Part shown: positions 9,605 to 21,033 of the stretch, piece by piece | How the letters are laid out: the number at the start of each line of letters is the position of its first letter | Position numbering within the stretch: position 1 is the stretch's first letter | Assembly (NCBI RefSeq): GCF_037893015.1 | Contig: NC_133658.1 | Span: forward strand, 10,821,396 to 10,885,395 | DNA: 64,000 nt | Source: Macrotis lagotis | Taxonomy: Eukaryota > Chordata > Mammalia > Peramelemorphia > Peramelidae | Direction: 5' to 3' | Program-made: the position numbers and the translations under genes | The notes under the pieces: generated by a model | Told to the model about the DNA's origin: nothing | What the model saw: only the letters and a program-made list of their open reading frames with translations | The model's database searches: none

Positions 9605-9770
9605 TATCACAGGATCATTGAATTAAGACTAGAATGAATCCCAGGTCTGCTCTATTCCAATCCCTTTATTATGAAAGATGAGAGATGTTGGGAACATCAC
9701 TTTCAGGATCACAGAACTATTATATTGCAGTGTAAAGATTTGAATTCATTTGTTGTTTTCATCACTCTGG
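9605..9770 (-). mobile_element. MIR-type SINE, antisense, diverged
   Basis: GGATCATTGAATTAAGACTA, CCAATCCCTTTATTATGAAA and GATCACAGAACTATTATATT follow the inverted MIR order. Confidence 0.5.
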
Positions 9771-9774
9771 GTCC

Positions 9775-9950
9775 TCCTCCTCAACCATACTAGCTGTTTA
9801 TTGTTATTCCCCACAGACTTGATTATTGTGAACATATGGCATTCCCCAGATTAGAATATAAGTTTCTGGAGGGCTTCGTACACTAGAACATTAGCAATTA
9901 TTTGTTGATAATTGTCTTCATAATTAGGTGTTGGTTTGTTGATTGACTAA
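9775..9950 (+). mobile_element. L2 LINE 3' terminus, sense
   Basis: TAGAATATAAGTTTCTGGAG and GGCTTCGTACACTAGAACA then ATTATTTGTTGATAATTG match a degraded L2 end. Confidence 0.45.
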
Positions 9951-10129
9951 TACTATTTTGGGCTAAAGTTTTGGCATGGAAAATCATGAGGTTGAAATTG
10001 GTGACCTCTATGCTTCTTTTCCAGTTGTTCCAGTGTTCATGGATAAATTGTTAGCCTTTAAAGTACCACAGTCAATGCTCAGTATGATGCCTGCCTCATC
10101 ATCATCACTTCCCGAATGACTGCAAGTCA

Positions 10130-10225
10130 GCCATTGAACTAGTGGTGATTAAGAACCTAATAGTGCGTCAGACACTGACATAAATGTTGGGGATACAAAA
10201 GAAAGGTGACCCCCTTCCCTCCAGA
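10130..10225 (-). mobile_element. L2 LINE 3' end, antisense
   Basis: AGTGGTGATTAAGAACCTAA, GCGTCAGACACTGACA and TGTTGGGGATACAAAAGAAA match the inverted L2 terminus. Confidence 0.6.
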
Positions 10226-10870
10226 TGCCCCCAAACCAGTCCCTGTTATGACAAGACTCATGGACCCTAAGGAAAAAGAGGACAGATTCAGATGGAAAAA
10301 AGAAAGTACTCACAGTCAGAGAACAACCACCTCTGTGTCTGTGGACAGGAAAGATTTCCCTTATAATCGAAACCTTTTGTGTCCTTCAAGGATTGGAGTT
10401 CTCAAAGTCTCTGTCAGTTTTTGAGAAGATGGATCTTGACTGGACCCAAATGACTGGTTAGTGGCAGAGCTATTCATCAGCCAGGAGTCCTGTCCAGGTC
10501 TCCACTTACAATGCCAACTAATTTGCTTTTATGTTAGACAGACTCAAGGATATGGCTGTAATGGGTTTCAAGAGAGCCATTGGGATTCTGCCGGGGGAAG
10601 AGGGATGTGAATTAGTCGGCATTTTCTATTGCTGTCCCGACTCTCTTTGTTATTTGGCCAAATGTTGATAGATGGATAGAGAAGGAGGGTGCAGCAGGCT
10701 TTTAGAATTAAAAAATGTGTCTTCCCAGTCTCTTTCCTTCAGTAGTCCTTGGACAAATATCTTTCCAAAGTGTTGACTTTGATGGTTATATAAGCTTAAG
10801 TCCCAATTTGAAGGAGGGTAGAGGATTCAGGGAAGAAAAAGAATTAGGATTTCAGAGAGATGTTTGATGT
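10226..10870. other. No gene; unclassified sequence
   Basis: A 72-codon frame (10206-10424) starts in the L2 terminus and shows no recognisable domain. No repeat signature in the remainder. Confidence 0.35.
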
Positions 10871-11015
10871 AACATAATGGAGAGTACAGAGAATGGGGAT
10901 TTGGAATCAAAAGATGTGATTTAGAATCCTAGTTCTGATATCTAACAATTGTGTAACCTGGGGCAAATCATTTGCCTCTCAGTTTCCTCATCAGCAAAAT
11001 GATGGGGGAAGAATA
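10871..11015 (+). mobile_element. MIR SINE, sense
   Basis: AATGGAGAGTACAGAGAATG, CAATTGTGTAACCTGGGGCA, AATCATTTGCCTCTCAGTTT and CCTCATCAGCAAAATGATGG: a well-preserved MIR. A second MIR tail piece lies near 11225-11285 (TTAGATGGTCTTTGATGACT). Confidence 0.8.
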
Positions 11016-11349
11016 TTGAGGAGGAGTTAGACTTCTGTTTGGCTTCATGGGCAGAACTTGGAGGAATAGGTGGAGTTTATAAAGGAGAAGTTGACAAACT
11101 AAAAATCTTCAGTTCCCATCTGTGTGCAAACAGACCAGGCTATCTCAGGAAGCAAGGACCTCTCTCTTACTAAATGTCTTCAGACAAAGACTTGATTACC
11201 TTATGTCAAGTAGATGATAATTGGTCTTTGTGTTCATGTTAGGATTAGATGGTCTTTGATGACTCTTCCGCTTCTATGAATTTATGAAAACAAATATTGA
11301 GTTACCAATTGCATGGGGCTTTAAAATTGGCAAATGCTTTTATAAATTG

Positions 11350-11590
11350 TTCAGTTATTTTGCTTGTCTAACTCTTAATGGCCCCCCTTTCCCTTTTTTT
11401 TGGCAAAAGTACTGGAGTGGTTTGCCACTTTCTTCTTCAGTTCATTTTATAGATGAGGAATTGAGACAAACAGGGCTAAACGACTTGCCCATGATCACAG
11501 ACATAATGAATAACTGAGATCAGATTTGAACTCAGGAAGATGAGTCTTCTGCACTCCAAACATGTAACTGTACACACTGTTAGCCAACTA
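11350..11590 (-). mobile_element. MIR-headed SINE with BovB/RTE-like tail, antisense
   Basis: TTGCTTGTCTAACTCTTAAT, GCAAAAGTACTGGAGTGGTT, TTGCCACTTTCTTCTTCAG, then AGATGAGGAATTGAGACAAA and a core ending GATTTGAACTCAGGAAGATG. Confidence 0.8.
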
Positions 11591-11594
11591 TCAG

Positions 11595-11775
11595 ATATGG
11601 TCTCAATACATCTTCAAATCAACCTAATGAGGCAGGTACTATTATTCTTCCCATTTTATAGTCAAGGAAACTGAGGCTTATTGAGGTTAAATGAATCGCT
11701 TAGTCACACAGCTCATAAATATCTCAGGGAGGATTGGAAGACCAGTGTCCTCTCCACTGTACCACCTAAACTTGG
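11595..11775 (-). mobile_element. MIR SINE, antisense
   Basis: CAACCTAATGAGGCAGGTAC, CATTTTATAGTCAAGGAAAC, TGAGGCTTATTGAGGTTAAA and AGTCACACAGCTCATAAATA match an inverted MIR. Confidence 0.75.
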
Positions 11776-12059
11776 ACAACACATCTCACAGGCTATTGTG
11801 AGTTATTAAAAATTTTAAGTAACTATGTAAATGTGAGAGATCATTAATTCCATTTCCCAGTTGTACTTATTAACTTAATACCTCTTCATTAGGCTTAGGA
11901 AAATCTCTTAAATGTCAGCTTAATAGGAATTTCTTTTATGACCTCCATTTTGGTCTGTTGAATTGCTATCCCAAGACTTGGTTCAAACATTGTAGTCTCC
12001 ATTGGTTTTTTTAAATTTTCTGTCTCTCTTTCCTCACAAACAAGCCAGAAACCCTCTTT

Positions 12060-12215
12060 TCTGGGACTATAAGAGTACCGAACCTAGAGACCAGGAGACT
12101 CACTCAGTACAAACACTGACCTTAACACCTATTATGCAATATGGGGCAAATAATCTCTTTGAGCCTTGGTTTTGTCTTCTGTTAAATGGGCATGATAATA
12201 TCCCTACATAACTCA
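12060..12215 (+). mobile_element. MIR SINE, sense
   Basis: CAGTACAAACACTGACCTTA, GGGGCAAATAATCTCTTTGA, GCCTTGGTTTTGTCTTCTGT and TAAATGGGCATGATAATATC match MIR. Confidence 0.65.
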
Positions 12216-13460
12216 GAGGGTGGTTCTGAACAAGAACTTGTGTTGGTATTTTTATTCCTCCCTCCTCTGAACTCTGATAGCTCTTTGGTTCATTCCTCTC
12301 ATCAGTTTATCACACTCTATATCACATTTATCTGTGTTTAGAAGTATATGAGCTCAAACATTTGACAAGCTTTGGATCAATCAATCTCTTTCTCACATGG
12401 GACTGACAAGGAAGGGGTAGAGAGAGCAAGGCATTTTGGCCACCTAAATCCCCTTATCTTCAACAGTTTTCTTTGAATTGTGATGGAATTAGGGTCCAAT
12501 GTACCCTTGGTATCAGGGTCTGAAATCTCAGTTGAGACTATCACTTATTTCTAGTCCCAGCACTTCCCCTTTCTTGTCCCTCAGGGATCTACAATGGTAG
12601 TACAGAAACAGATCCTCAAAGATACACTGAATGCCCACAGCTGAGCCTTGGAATACCATGATTACCATGATAGGTTCTTGATTAACTTGCCTAGCTTCCA
12701 CACAGTCTCATTACTCACCCTTCCACCTTTCACACACTATCTTCCTTTGCCACTCTATTATCAACATGTGCCCTCAAGCATTTATTTGGGATCCAAACTT
12801 CCTACCATATTTGCTCCCTGATTATTCTCCCTGGAAAAAACATAGCAACAATCCATGGCCAGAGTCCGCTATGCAACTTTCCATCATCTCTAAAATGAGT
12901 ATGTGATAAATAAAAAAATGAAAAAATAAAATGAGTATGTAGGACTAGGTGGCCTTCAAGTTCTCTTTCAGTTTGCATCCATGATCTTAAGTTCCAAAGT
13001 CTTTACTTTGAAGGGGATCCATACCACTTGGCAACTAGACTAGTGTATTCTCTGAGATTTCAATTCTAAGATCTAAGCTTTTGAGCTTCTAAAATAGACT
13101 GTTTGCTTGTTATAATTAGAGCCTTGCCTCATTCATCTTTACTCTTCCCCTACCAGGTCCTAATACAGTGCTTTCAATATTTGGAGAAATCTAACTTGAT
13201 TTTCTAGCAAATGATTGAAGACAGTCAGGAGAAATTCACTTTGTTGTCCCATGGACAACAATTTGTAACTGTGAAATTTGAATAATATTGTCTTTGTTAT
13301 TCATCATATTCATTTTATGAATCAAGAAATGAATGAAGAAGAAAATAGGAAATATCTACCTGGGGGCCATGAATCATGCAATTATTTATAAATTGTATAT
13401 TTTCCTTCCTCAGAGTTGTATTTGACCTGGATCTATAATTCTATATAAATCACAGAGATG
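12216..13460. other. No gene; weak L2/MIR traces, otherwise unclassified
   Basis: 12240-12380 has an L2-like pyrimidine-rich run (GGTTCATTCCTCTCATCAGT). A MIR tail lies at 12940-12990 (GGACTAGGTGGCCTTCAAGT). The 12-mer AAAATGAGTATG occurs at 12893 and again at 12930, a small local duplication. No coding signal. Confidence 0.35.
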
Positions 13461-13720
13461 GCTAGTTGGTGGAGCACAATGGATAAGGGCTCTGGGCCCC
13501 AAGCTAAGAAAACCTGAGTACAAACCCTACTAGAGATATGTATTAGCTAATTGACCCTGGGCAAGTCAATTATCAGCTCTCAAACTTAATTTCTTTAATT
13601 ATAAAATGGAGATTAATTATAACACTTCCCTCCTAGAGTGATTGTGAAGACTGATAATTTCACCAAATTCTAGTCACTATTTAAATATTATTCATCATCA
13701 TCTTCATCATGATTGCTATT
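13461..13720 (+). mobile_element. Old CORE/MIR-type SINE, sense
   Basis: GGCTAGTTGGTGGAGCACAA, TGGATAAGGGCTCTGGG, TATTAGCTAATTGACCCTGG, GCAAGTCAATTATCAG and ATAAAATGGAGATTAATTAT. Heavily diverged but in correct order. Confidence 0.6.
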
Positions 13721-13818
13721 AAATTTTGCTTACTTGTGTGATTTTGGGCAAACTCCTTCCCCTTGCTTCATTATCTGGAAAATGAGAGAGAAAATGAGAT
13801 GATGATTTGGTCCTTTAA

Positions 13819-13971
13819 TTTTTAAGTTTTGCCTTTTTCAAGGCAGCGGAGCTAAATAGTTTGTCCAAGGTCACACAGTTAGTAAATATCAAATATCTGA
13901 AATTGGATTTGAATTCAGATCCTCCTGACTTCAGGGCCAGTGCTTTATTTACTATGACACCTAGCTGTCCT
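13819..13971 (-). mobile_element. Old tRNA-derived marsupial SINE, antisense
   Basis: TTTTTCAAGGCAGCGGAGCT, AGGTCACACAGTTAGTAAAT, GGATTTGAATTCAGATCCTC and CTATGACACCTAGCTGTCC match the family but are more diverged than neighbouring copies. No clear target duplication. Confidence 0.75.
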
Positions 13972-14465
13972 CATTTAGGGCTTTTAAAGGTCTAAACAGA
14001 ATTATCTTATGAACCCATTTGTTCAGAGCAAGACGTGTAGTTGGCAGACAAGTGTTATATTCCCATTTGGTTGAAGAGGTCTGAACCTGTGATCACATTG
14101 GTTCAAGGATCTCTCATTGAGGAAACACACTTTGTCAATACACTTCAGCCTGTACTCCAAGGTATAGTCTTAATTGGGGTGAAAACCCAAGCAGGATGGA
14201 GCAGGTGTAGGATATGAACCTAGGGCTTCCTCGCTCTAACAACACCTCCCCATGGTGTCTCATTCAACTCCCATCTTACAGATGAGGCTCTAAGTGGCAA
14301 TCCACTGCCTAGCCAGTAAAGATAAGTGCTAGCATTTGAGCTCCATGACTACAGGTTTTTTAAGACACCATTTTTGAATCTCAAATGAAACTTACTGGGC
14401 TATGAAAAAATGGTAAAGGCTACAGTACATTTATTCTGAACCATTCTTGGCCTCTAGGCTCAATT

Positions 14466-14490
14466 ACCAAAAAAAAAAAAAAAAAAAAAA
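14466..14490. repeat. Poly(A) run
   Basis: About 22 consecutive A at 14469-14490 beside unique sequence. No associated SINE or LINE tail was recognised. Confidence 0.8.
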
Positions 14491-14519
14491 GGAAGAGAAG
14501 CCTAGGTACAATCGATTTA

Positions 14520-14870
14520 CAAAAGATTTCTGTGAGGCAAACATATTTCAACGGAAAATACATTTTCCTGTTTGCAATGTTTGGTTCAGCATAATTAACA
14601 TGAATAATGCAAAGCAATTTCCTGATAGTTATTATATCTGAGAGCTTGGCAGGATCCTAACTGCCCCCACGGTGGGGCCGGAATGTGAATTGCTCAGGAA
14701 GGAGTGGGATGGAGTGAGTTTGATTAAAATGTAATGCAGTTTTTGAATTAAAAATATTCAAGGGCTTAACAAAATGACCTTAACACTATTATTTTACACA
14801 AAGACATTTGCATAATTGTAGCAATGACATCTTTTAAAAAATTCCCTCTGGATCAATAGACTCCCACATT
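14520..14870. promoter_or_regulatory. Candidate conserved non-coding element
   Basis: No repeat consensus recognised. Contains octamer- and homeodomain-like motifs (ACATTTGCATAATTG at about 14806, GCATAATTAACATGAATAAT, TGAATTAAAAATATTCAAGG) and a CCCCCACGGTGGGG palindrome at 14665-14678. This texture is typical of developmental enhancers, but it is inference only. Confidence 0.3.
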
Positions 14871-15230
14871 TCACAGAGAACAATGTAACTCCTTCTTTAC
14901 CTGTCTAACTTTTTGCACCAGTCAAATGAGGGAACGGATGATTTTCTGAAGAGAAGTCAGGCCAATCTAGTCCCAGGGCTTCCTGAGAAAGGATGTCTTC
15001 CGATCACCCCCCTGAGAAATAGTCAGTTAGTCTTTTTGGAAGAGCATCAGTGAAGGAAAACCATAATCTCTCAAGACAATTCATTAAAATTGGGAATAGT
15101 GAGACAGTTTTTTATAACATCAAACCCAACTTTTCCTCCTCCGATCATTCCTCATTCTTTGATCCTCGGGGGCTTAGTTGAATGTATCTCTTTCCTCTTT
15201 CAGGTGATAGTTTCCAAACATGTCATAGAA
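14871..15230. other. No gene; unclassified sequence
   Basis: Nothing recognised apart from ordinary mixed-composition DNA. Confidence 0.35.
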
Positions 15231-15234
15231 TAAC

Positions 15235-15410
15235 CTATTTAAAGTCAAAGGAGAACTTAGAAATCAACAGATCCAGTTTCTTCATTTTACAGAAGGGGAA
15301 ATTGAGGCATTGAGAGGTTAAATGACTTCCTTGACATCATATCGCTTTTAGTGTCAAATTTGAATCCAGATCTTACTGACTCCTTATCTAGTGTGTTTTC
15401 ACTGAGCCAC
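15235..15410 (-). mobile_element. MIR-type SINE, antisense
   Basis: GGAGAACTTAGAAATCAACA, CAGTTTCTTCATTTTACAGA, AGGGGAAATTGAGGCATTGA and GAGGTTAAATGACTTCC, ending AATTTGAATCCAGATCTTAC. Confidence 0.75.
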
Positions 15411-15439
15411 ACTTCTCATCATAGAAGACAGCTATGGTT

Positions 15440-15605
15440 CTCTCTTCTCCTCCCTCTATACTTCCTCTTTTGTGGTTTCTTCTTTCCAGGGAAAACATCC
15501 TTGATTTTGTCAACTGATCCCCATATGGCATACTCTAGAGGTCCTTCGCCATCTTGGTTGCCCTTCTTTGGCTCCACTTTAGCTGGTTTTTCACAAAGAA
15601 AGAAT
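15440..15605 (+). mobile_element. L3/CR1 LINE fragment, sense
   Basis: GGGAAAACATCCTTGATTTT, GATCCCCATATGGCATACTC and CGCCATCTTGGTTGCCCTTC match the CR1/L3 3' region. The 89-codon frame here is a translation of this fragment. Confidence 0.65.
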
Positions 15606-16070
15606 CTTAGGAGAACTTAAAATAATACGTTTTGACCCATTTAACTTTTCCTTTTTTCCTTTTGGGGTCTTTCACTGAGTCAGTTAATATTTGAGAAATT
15701 TCTGCTATAATAAGAAGTAAGGTTTCATGGAGCTGAAAATGAAGAAGACGTGATTCACCGACCCGCCTCTGCATGACCCTAAACATGATCCTTATTCTTC
15801 AGGGTTTGTGGAAACTAAAAAGCCTGTCAGTTGAAAGAAGGTCCTGATCTCTTAACTCTCAATACCCTCTCACTTCGATCTATTTATTCTTGCTAGTGAT
15901 AAAGTCATAGTTCTATTTTTGTGACTAGAGTTCTGGGGAAGGCTATTGACAACTAGCACCTCTACCTTCTTTCCTTTTATTAGCGTCTTAATTCTCTACA
16001 ATTGGATTCTGATCTTATCGTTCAACTGATGCTGCGCTCCTAAGCTACCTGGGAACTTTTTTAAATTAAC
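15606..16070. other. No gene; unclassified sequence
   Basis: No repeat or reading frame supported. Confidence 0.35.
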
Positions 16071-16074
16071 AAAT

Positions 16075-17260
16075 GGATTCTCTTTTCTTGATCCTCACCC
16101 TTCATTACCTCTCCATAGTCTTTGACCTGTTAATCACTCTCTCCTCTTTGAGGGGAGACCATTCTCGAGGTTTTCAGGACACCACTTTCTCCTGGTTTTT
16201 CCCCAATATATCTGACCAATCTTCATCTCCTTTGCTGGATCTTTATCCAAGTCACATCGACTAACTTATTCGTGTCCCGGAAGGCTCTATCCTTGGTAGT
16301 CTTTTTTCCCTCTATACTATTTTACTTGGTGATTTTAGCAGTTCCCATGGTTTCAACTGTCATCTCTATGCCAATGATTTTCATATCTACTTATTCAGCC
16401 CTAACCTCTTTGTTGACCTCCAGACTTGCCACTCCAACTGTCTACTCAAAATCTCAAAGTAGATGTCTCATTGACAGCTTAAGCTCAATATTTTCAAAAC
16501 TGAACTTATTATTATGCCACCCCGGCTCAACCTAGGGTGTTTTTCTTATCTCTCACTTTTTAAATACAAAGTGTCGCCAAAGTCTGCCAATTTTACTTTA
16601 GCAATATCTCTTGAATATGCTCCTCTGACATTGCTACCAATCTAATATAGGCACTCATCACTTCTTCAGCACTTCTCTGCTGGTGGGTCTGCCTGCTACA
16701 AGTCTCTCTGCATTTTAATTCATCCTGCATTCAGTCCCTTTAGTGATTTTTCTAAAACGCTGGCCTAATCAAGATGCTCCCCTCCTCCCAATATACTCTA
16801 ATATCTCCCTTTTGCCTCTAGGATCATCCAAAGTCTTTCATCACTTACCATCTTTCCAGTCTTTTTAAACCTCCTTTCTATACTGGTCTCACTGACTGTT
16901 CTCTATTCAAAGCACTCCATCTCTAGATTCAGGCCATTTTCTCTGATTGTCCTCTAAACCTGGAATGCTCTGCTCCTCATCTCTCCTTATGAACTTCCCT
17001 GACTTCTTTCAAGTCCCAACTAAAAGCCCATCTTTTATTGAAAGTCCTGATTCCCCTTAATTCTAGTATCTTTTCTATAAATTATTTCCTGTTATGCTAT
17101 TCATAGTTTGCTTGTGGTTGTTTGCGTAGTTGTTAACATATTGTCTCTCCCATTAGGTTATGGGCTCCCTGAGAGCAAAGATTGCCTTTCTGCCCATTTT
17201 GTATCCTCAGTGTTTAACAGAGCATTTGGCATATTAGGCCCTTTGCTGACTGGCTGCCTT
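16075..17260 (+). mobile_element. L2 LINE, sense, with remnant reverse-transcriptase domain
   Basis: A long L2 copy. The stretch around 16150-16270 (GTTTTCAGGACACCACTTTC, TCCTTTGCTGGATCTTTATC) and 16320-16400 (TTACTTGGTGATTTTAGCAG, CATCTCTATGCCAATGATTT) corresponds to the L2 reverse-transcriptase palm. The frame there reads CHLYANDFHIYL, so the catalytic YADD box is changed to YAND. The 3' untranslated region follows with AAACCTGGAATGCTCTGCTC, TTCAAGTCCCAACTAAAAGC and GTTATGGGCTCCCTGAGAGC. Several stops and frameshifts make it inactive. Open frames at 16073 and 16272 are pieces of it. Confidence 0.85.
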
Positions 17261-17690
17261 GGTGGAAGAAACTACCTTATCTTGGAGTTCCCTGTGGAAT
17301 CACTGGTCTAGTTTCTATATGGACTGTGTATAGGATCTCGGTATTTGATTCATCTTCTGTCCCATGGGAAAAATTTAGTATATAAACCTCTGGATTTCTA
17401 GATAAATTAAATGGATCTATTCAATTAATCTACAAACTTTTTAAACATCTCTATACTGATGTGCAGACTCTGCTAGCAAATTTTAAATTTTTTGATTGAT
17501 GAAGGAAAAAAAATCAATTCATGCTGAGTCAGCCCCCAGCTGCCCACAAACCCCAACTGGACAAGCTTCTGATGTGTTTACAGCTCTTGGCAAGTTTGCT
17601 AGCTCTAACATCTGCTGATTTTTTGCCTGATGTCTTGAATCTTTATTTACATTAGATTCTGCCTGGTATTTGTGTTATTGGTGAATTTTT
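17261..17690. other. No gene; unclassified sequence
   Basis: Contains ATGCTGAGTCAGC at about 17521, an AP-1/Maf-like palindrome. No repeat or coding signal. Confidence 0.35.
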
Positions 17691-17694
17691 CTTA

Positions 17695-17815
17695 TGTACT
17701 TTAGTTGTCTGAAAGCTCCCTGAGGTCAAGGATCATATTTTCTTTATCTCTGCCTCCTTTTCAGAGTCCAGGGCTTTCTATACACTAAATATTCTGCATA
17801 TATTTGATAAAGTTG
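17695..17815 (+). mobile_element. L2 LINE 3' terminus, sense
   Basis: GAAAGCTCCCTGAGGTCAAG, GATCATATTTTC and CTATACACTAAATATTCTGC match a diverged L2 end. Confidence 0.5.
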
Positions 17816-17998
17816 AAGACATTTTAGTAATCAGTTCTTTTAGAGCACAGGAACCCATTATGTTCTATCAGAATCCTCTAAGTTGTCCAGATTATGAGTC
17901 TGGCTTCTTGAAAGCTTATGCTAGGAGAAGATGAATCCATACAGATCTTGCCAAGTTGAGAAGAATTTGGGTCCCATTGATGAACTGTAGGATGCCTT

Positions 17999-18145
17999 TT
18001 TTATTTTTTTTACAAGGCAATGGGGTTAAGTGTCTTGCCCAAGGCCACACAGCTAGGTAATCATTAAATGTCTGAGGCCAGATTTAAATTCAGGTATTCC
18101 TGACTCCAGGGCCGGTGCTCTATCCACTGTGCCACCTGGCCGCCC
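17999..18145 (-). mobile_element. tRNA-derived marsupial SINE
   Basis: Antisense copy (GGCAATGGGGTTAAGTGTC to TGCCACCTGGCCGCCC), flanked by TGTAGGATGCCTT (17986-17998) and TGTAGGATGTCTT (18147-18159), 12 of 13 identical. Confidence 0.93.
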
Positions 18146-18159
18146 CTGTAGGATGTCTT

Positions 18160-19480
18160 CTAAGAGGCTTTACTCTCGATTAGCTGCCAGGAAGTAAAAT
18201 TTTGGCCAGAAAACTTGAATTTAAAGGAGTGATCTACATTGGTAGATCTCTGACCTAGTCTGCAAAGATATTTCTTCTTTGGAATATTTAAGTGTTGTGA
18301 GAGAAATGTGATTTCCCCTTCCATCAGCTTGACTGATATAGAAATAGAATGTATTTTAATGTCATCTTCCCCCTTCCTCTCCTGAGATGGCATCTTCCAC
18401 TTGGGTTCCTTTCCGTAAATAAAAGTCACTAAACAGTGATACAGAGATAGGTCTTTCATTCCTCCCTCTGGTCTTATTAACTGAGTCATGAAATTAAGGA
18501 GTCAGAAACTCTTGGGTCTGGCCACTGATTGCTCAGGAGGAGGTGATCATTGAAAGACCCTTTTAGGAGAGAAGATAATCACTACCACTCATGCTCCATC
18601 TTGGATTGCCTGAACATTTGGATCTTAGTTGAGCAGTTCAGGATTGATGGAAAGGTGAAATCTAGTCATCAAATTCCACAAAGTATTTTATGTTTTAAGT
18701 ACAAAATATCTGGGGAAAATATAACATGCAATGGGTTATTGCATCATGTTTTAAGAATCTGTCAGTTCATACACATGCATCTTCTGTATTTCGTGTATTT
18801 CTACTGTGGTTGAGAAAACAAATAGCTAACCTATACCTATTTTCAGTTTGTGTCTTGACTATCTCTCCAGAAGAGACCCTATTAATCTCATGTGAGATAT
18901 TATATTTGAGACAAACCTAAGCTTTAAGAGCTTTCTCTCAAGGTTCCAAGATGGGAGTATTCTGAATCAAAATAAAAGAGCCTGATGACTCTTCATTTGG
19001 GGTCAAGTTCCCCCAGAGCATGTGAATCCAGAAATAGGTTTCCTTAGTAGGAGACATCATTTCAATCTCCAACCTCTGCACCTCAGGCTATGAATATTTA
19101 TTTAAGAATATCCAAAAGTATACCACATATTAAAGACAAAAAACAAGTTCCTTTGCCTCTGCTTCATTCAATATGGCCCCAAACCAGGTAGGTTTGGACC
19201 TTTAGAAGATTCACAGGTCCTCAATCACTGCCATTTCCCTAAGTTAGTTCAAGAAAAAGCCACAGGGCCCTGAACAAGGAGAACTATATAGATGAGGAAA
19301 CAAGATCAGAGTTGAGTGAATTCTTCCATAGTGAATATAGGGAACACAGGACTTAAATACAAAGTCATTTCTGCTTCTCATGAGTTGCTAAAATGAGCTT
19401 CATTTTCAATATTGATCTTAAAGAAAAGCTATTACCAATTCACAGCATTCTGGACCTGACCTTAAATATTAGCTGATTAT
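18160..19480. other. No gene; largely unclassified sequence
   Basis: A 109-codon minus-strand frame (18160-18489) has no recognisable domain and lacks splice context. No strong repeat signature. This is one of the longer stretches without visible transposon sequence. Confidence 0.35.
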
Positions 19481-19484
19481 TACC

Positions 19485-19735
19485 ATTAGTCCAAACAATG
19501 ATAATCCTCTACTAAGACTCTCTTCTGATGCTTTGTCAGGAGTGGAGGTGACCCTGAGTTCTCAGAGGCTTTGCCAGCAGCACCGAAGCTGGTCTGAGTA
19601 GGTAAGGTCTTGCTAGTGAGTCTCCCTGGGTAGCACGGGCTTCCAGGACAGGCCTGACTATGAACAATAAGACTTTCCCAGAATTCCAGGAGCTCTGAGT
19701 TGGAAGGGATCCGAGTAGTCATCTGACTTAGCCAG
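19485..19735. other. Unclassified, GC-richer patch with a 78-codon minus-strand frame
   Basis: The minus-strand frame at 19486-19722 reads HSQACPGSPCYPGRLTSKT and onward. It looks moderately protein-like, but its N-terminal part overlaps a MIR-like GAGTTGGAAGGGATCCGAGT stretch. Function unknown, and chance is likely. Confidence 0.25.
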
Positions 19736-19809
19736 TCTGTAGTTTGAGGTTGACCAGTTAAGTTGAAGTGAATTGTTATTAGATTGTCTGCAAGGGGATG
19801 AATTGTATC

Positions 19810-19812
19810 TAT

Positions 19813-19843
<31 letters not shown>

Positions 19844-19870
19844 TTCATTCATTCATTCATTTATTTATTT
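19810..19870. repeat. (ATTT)n microsatellite with (ATTC)n variant
   Basis: About 60 bp of ATTT units changing to ATTC units near 19844-19860. Confidence 0.95.
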
Positions 19871-20019
19871 TTGTGGTCACAGAGTCCCTGAAATCTCTTT
19901 AGAGAAGAGAAATGGGAAAGAGTTGTGATCTGAATTGCTGGTACTTATATCCATATCACAGAATCAGAGAACATCTGGAAGGGACCTTGGAGTCCATCTG
20001 GTCCAACCATGCTCAAGAG

Positions 20020-20530
20020 GCTGGGCTTGTTCCCTGTTGCCTCCAGGATCAAATACAGACTCCTCTGTTCTGTTTGCAATTGAAAGCCTTCGGCCTTTGG
20101 CTGCTTTCCAGGCTGCTTATACATTAGTCACCCTTGCACTCTGCTTTCAAGTCACATCATCTAATTGCTGTTCTTTGTCCACATTCTCCCATCTCCCAAT
20201 TCCATGCCTTGGCACAGGCTAGCCTCCATAATTTCCATATTTCTATTTCTTTGAACATTTCGTCCCTTTCAAGGCTCAGCTTAAGTGCCAATTCCTTTCA
20301 AAGAACTTTCCATATCTCCCAATTGCTAGTTTTCCTCCTCAAAATTACTTTATATTTAGGTCTTAATATTTTATATTAATTTATCTGTGCACAGATTGTT
20401 TTCCTCAGTAGAATGTAGTGGATTTGAGGGTAAGGTCAGTTTCCCTTTTGCTTGTTTATCCACAGACCTCAGCACAGTACCTGGGATGTAGTAGGTGCTT
20501 AATTAATGTTTGCTGAATGGAATTGAACTC
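20020..20530 (+). mobile_element. L2 LINE 3' region, sense
   Basis: GTTGCCTCCAGGATCAAATA, GCTGTTCTTTGTCC, CAAGGCTCAGCTTAAGTGCC and CTGGGATGTAGTAGGTGCTT, then AATTAATGTTTGCTGAATGG, give a nearly complete 3' untranslated region. A MIR-like start (CACAGAATCAGAGAACATCT) precedes at 19955-20010. Confidence 0.8.
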
Positions 20531-20562
20531 CAATGGACCAAGCATCCTCCCTAACAATCATG

Positions 20563-20880
20563 GGTCAATCAATTAACAAATATTTATTAAATACCAACTA
20601 TGGGTGTGAGAATGTGCCAGAGACCCAGGATACAAAATGAACTGATGAAATGGTCTAGACTAAATAAGGAATTTACATTCTTTTTTTTTTTCAGGTTTTT
20701 GCAAGGCAATGGGGTTAAGTGACTTGCCCAAGGCCACACAGCTAGGTAATTATTAAGTGTCTGAGGCTGGATTTGAACTCCAGGGCTGGTGCTCTATCCA
20801 CTGTGCCACTTAGCCACCCCAGGAACTTACATTCTAATGGAGAAGACAACAATTGCATTGACTTCCTATTTATTCCATAC
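20563..20880 (-). mobile_element. L2 LINE 3' end, antisense, split by a SINE
   Basis: AATCAATTAACAAATATTTA and CCCAGGATACAAAATGAACT lie left of the SINE. AGGAACTTACATTCTAATGG and AGACAACAATTGCATTG lie right. Together they rebuild the inverted L2 terminus. Confidence 0.75.
20681..20820 (-). mobile_element. tRNA-derived marsupial SINE inside an L2
   Basis: Antisense copy missing a short GTACTCCTGACT segment. Flanked by AGGAATTTACATTC (20667-20680) and AGGAACTTACATTC (20821-20834), 13 of 14 identical. The duplication is part of the host L2 sequence. Confidence 0.95.
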
Positions 20881-20983
20881 ATATTTCAATGTGATAAAAA
20901 TTATGTGGATCCTTTGATTAGGCACTGCTGCCAATCACACAACCAACTACAAATAGATAGGATAAAGCCTACCCCCCCCCTCT

Positions 20984-20984
<1 letters not shown>

Positions 20985-21030
<46 letters not shown>
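20985..21030. repeat. C-run and (CA)n microsatellite
   Basis: A C9 run at 20972-20980 is followed by about 22 CA units ending at CGCACGGG. Confidence 0.95.

Positions 21031-21033
<3 letters not shown>

Noticed and set aside
18160..18489. 109-codon minus-strand frame as a gene
   Set aside because: No recognisable domain, no splice signals judged convincing, and no supporting composition.
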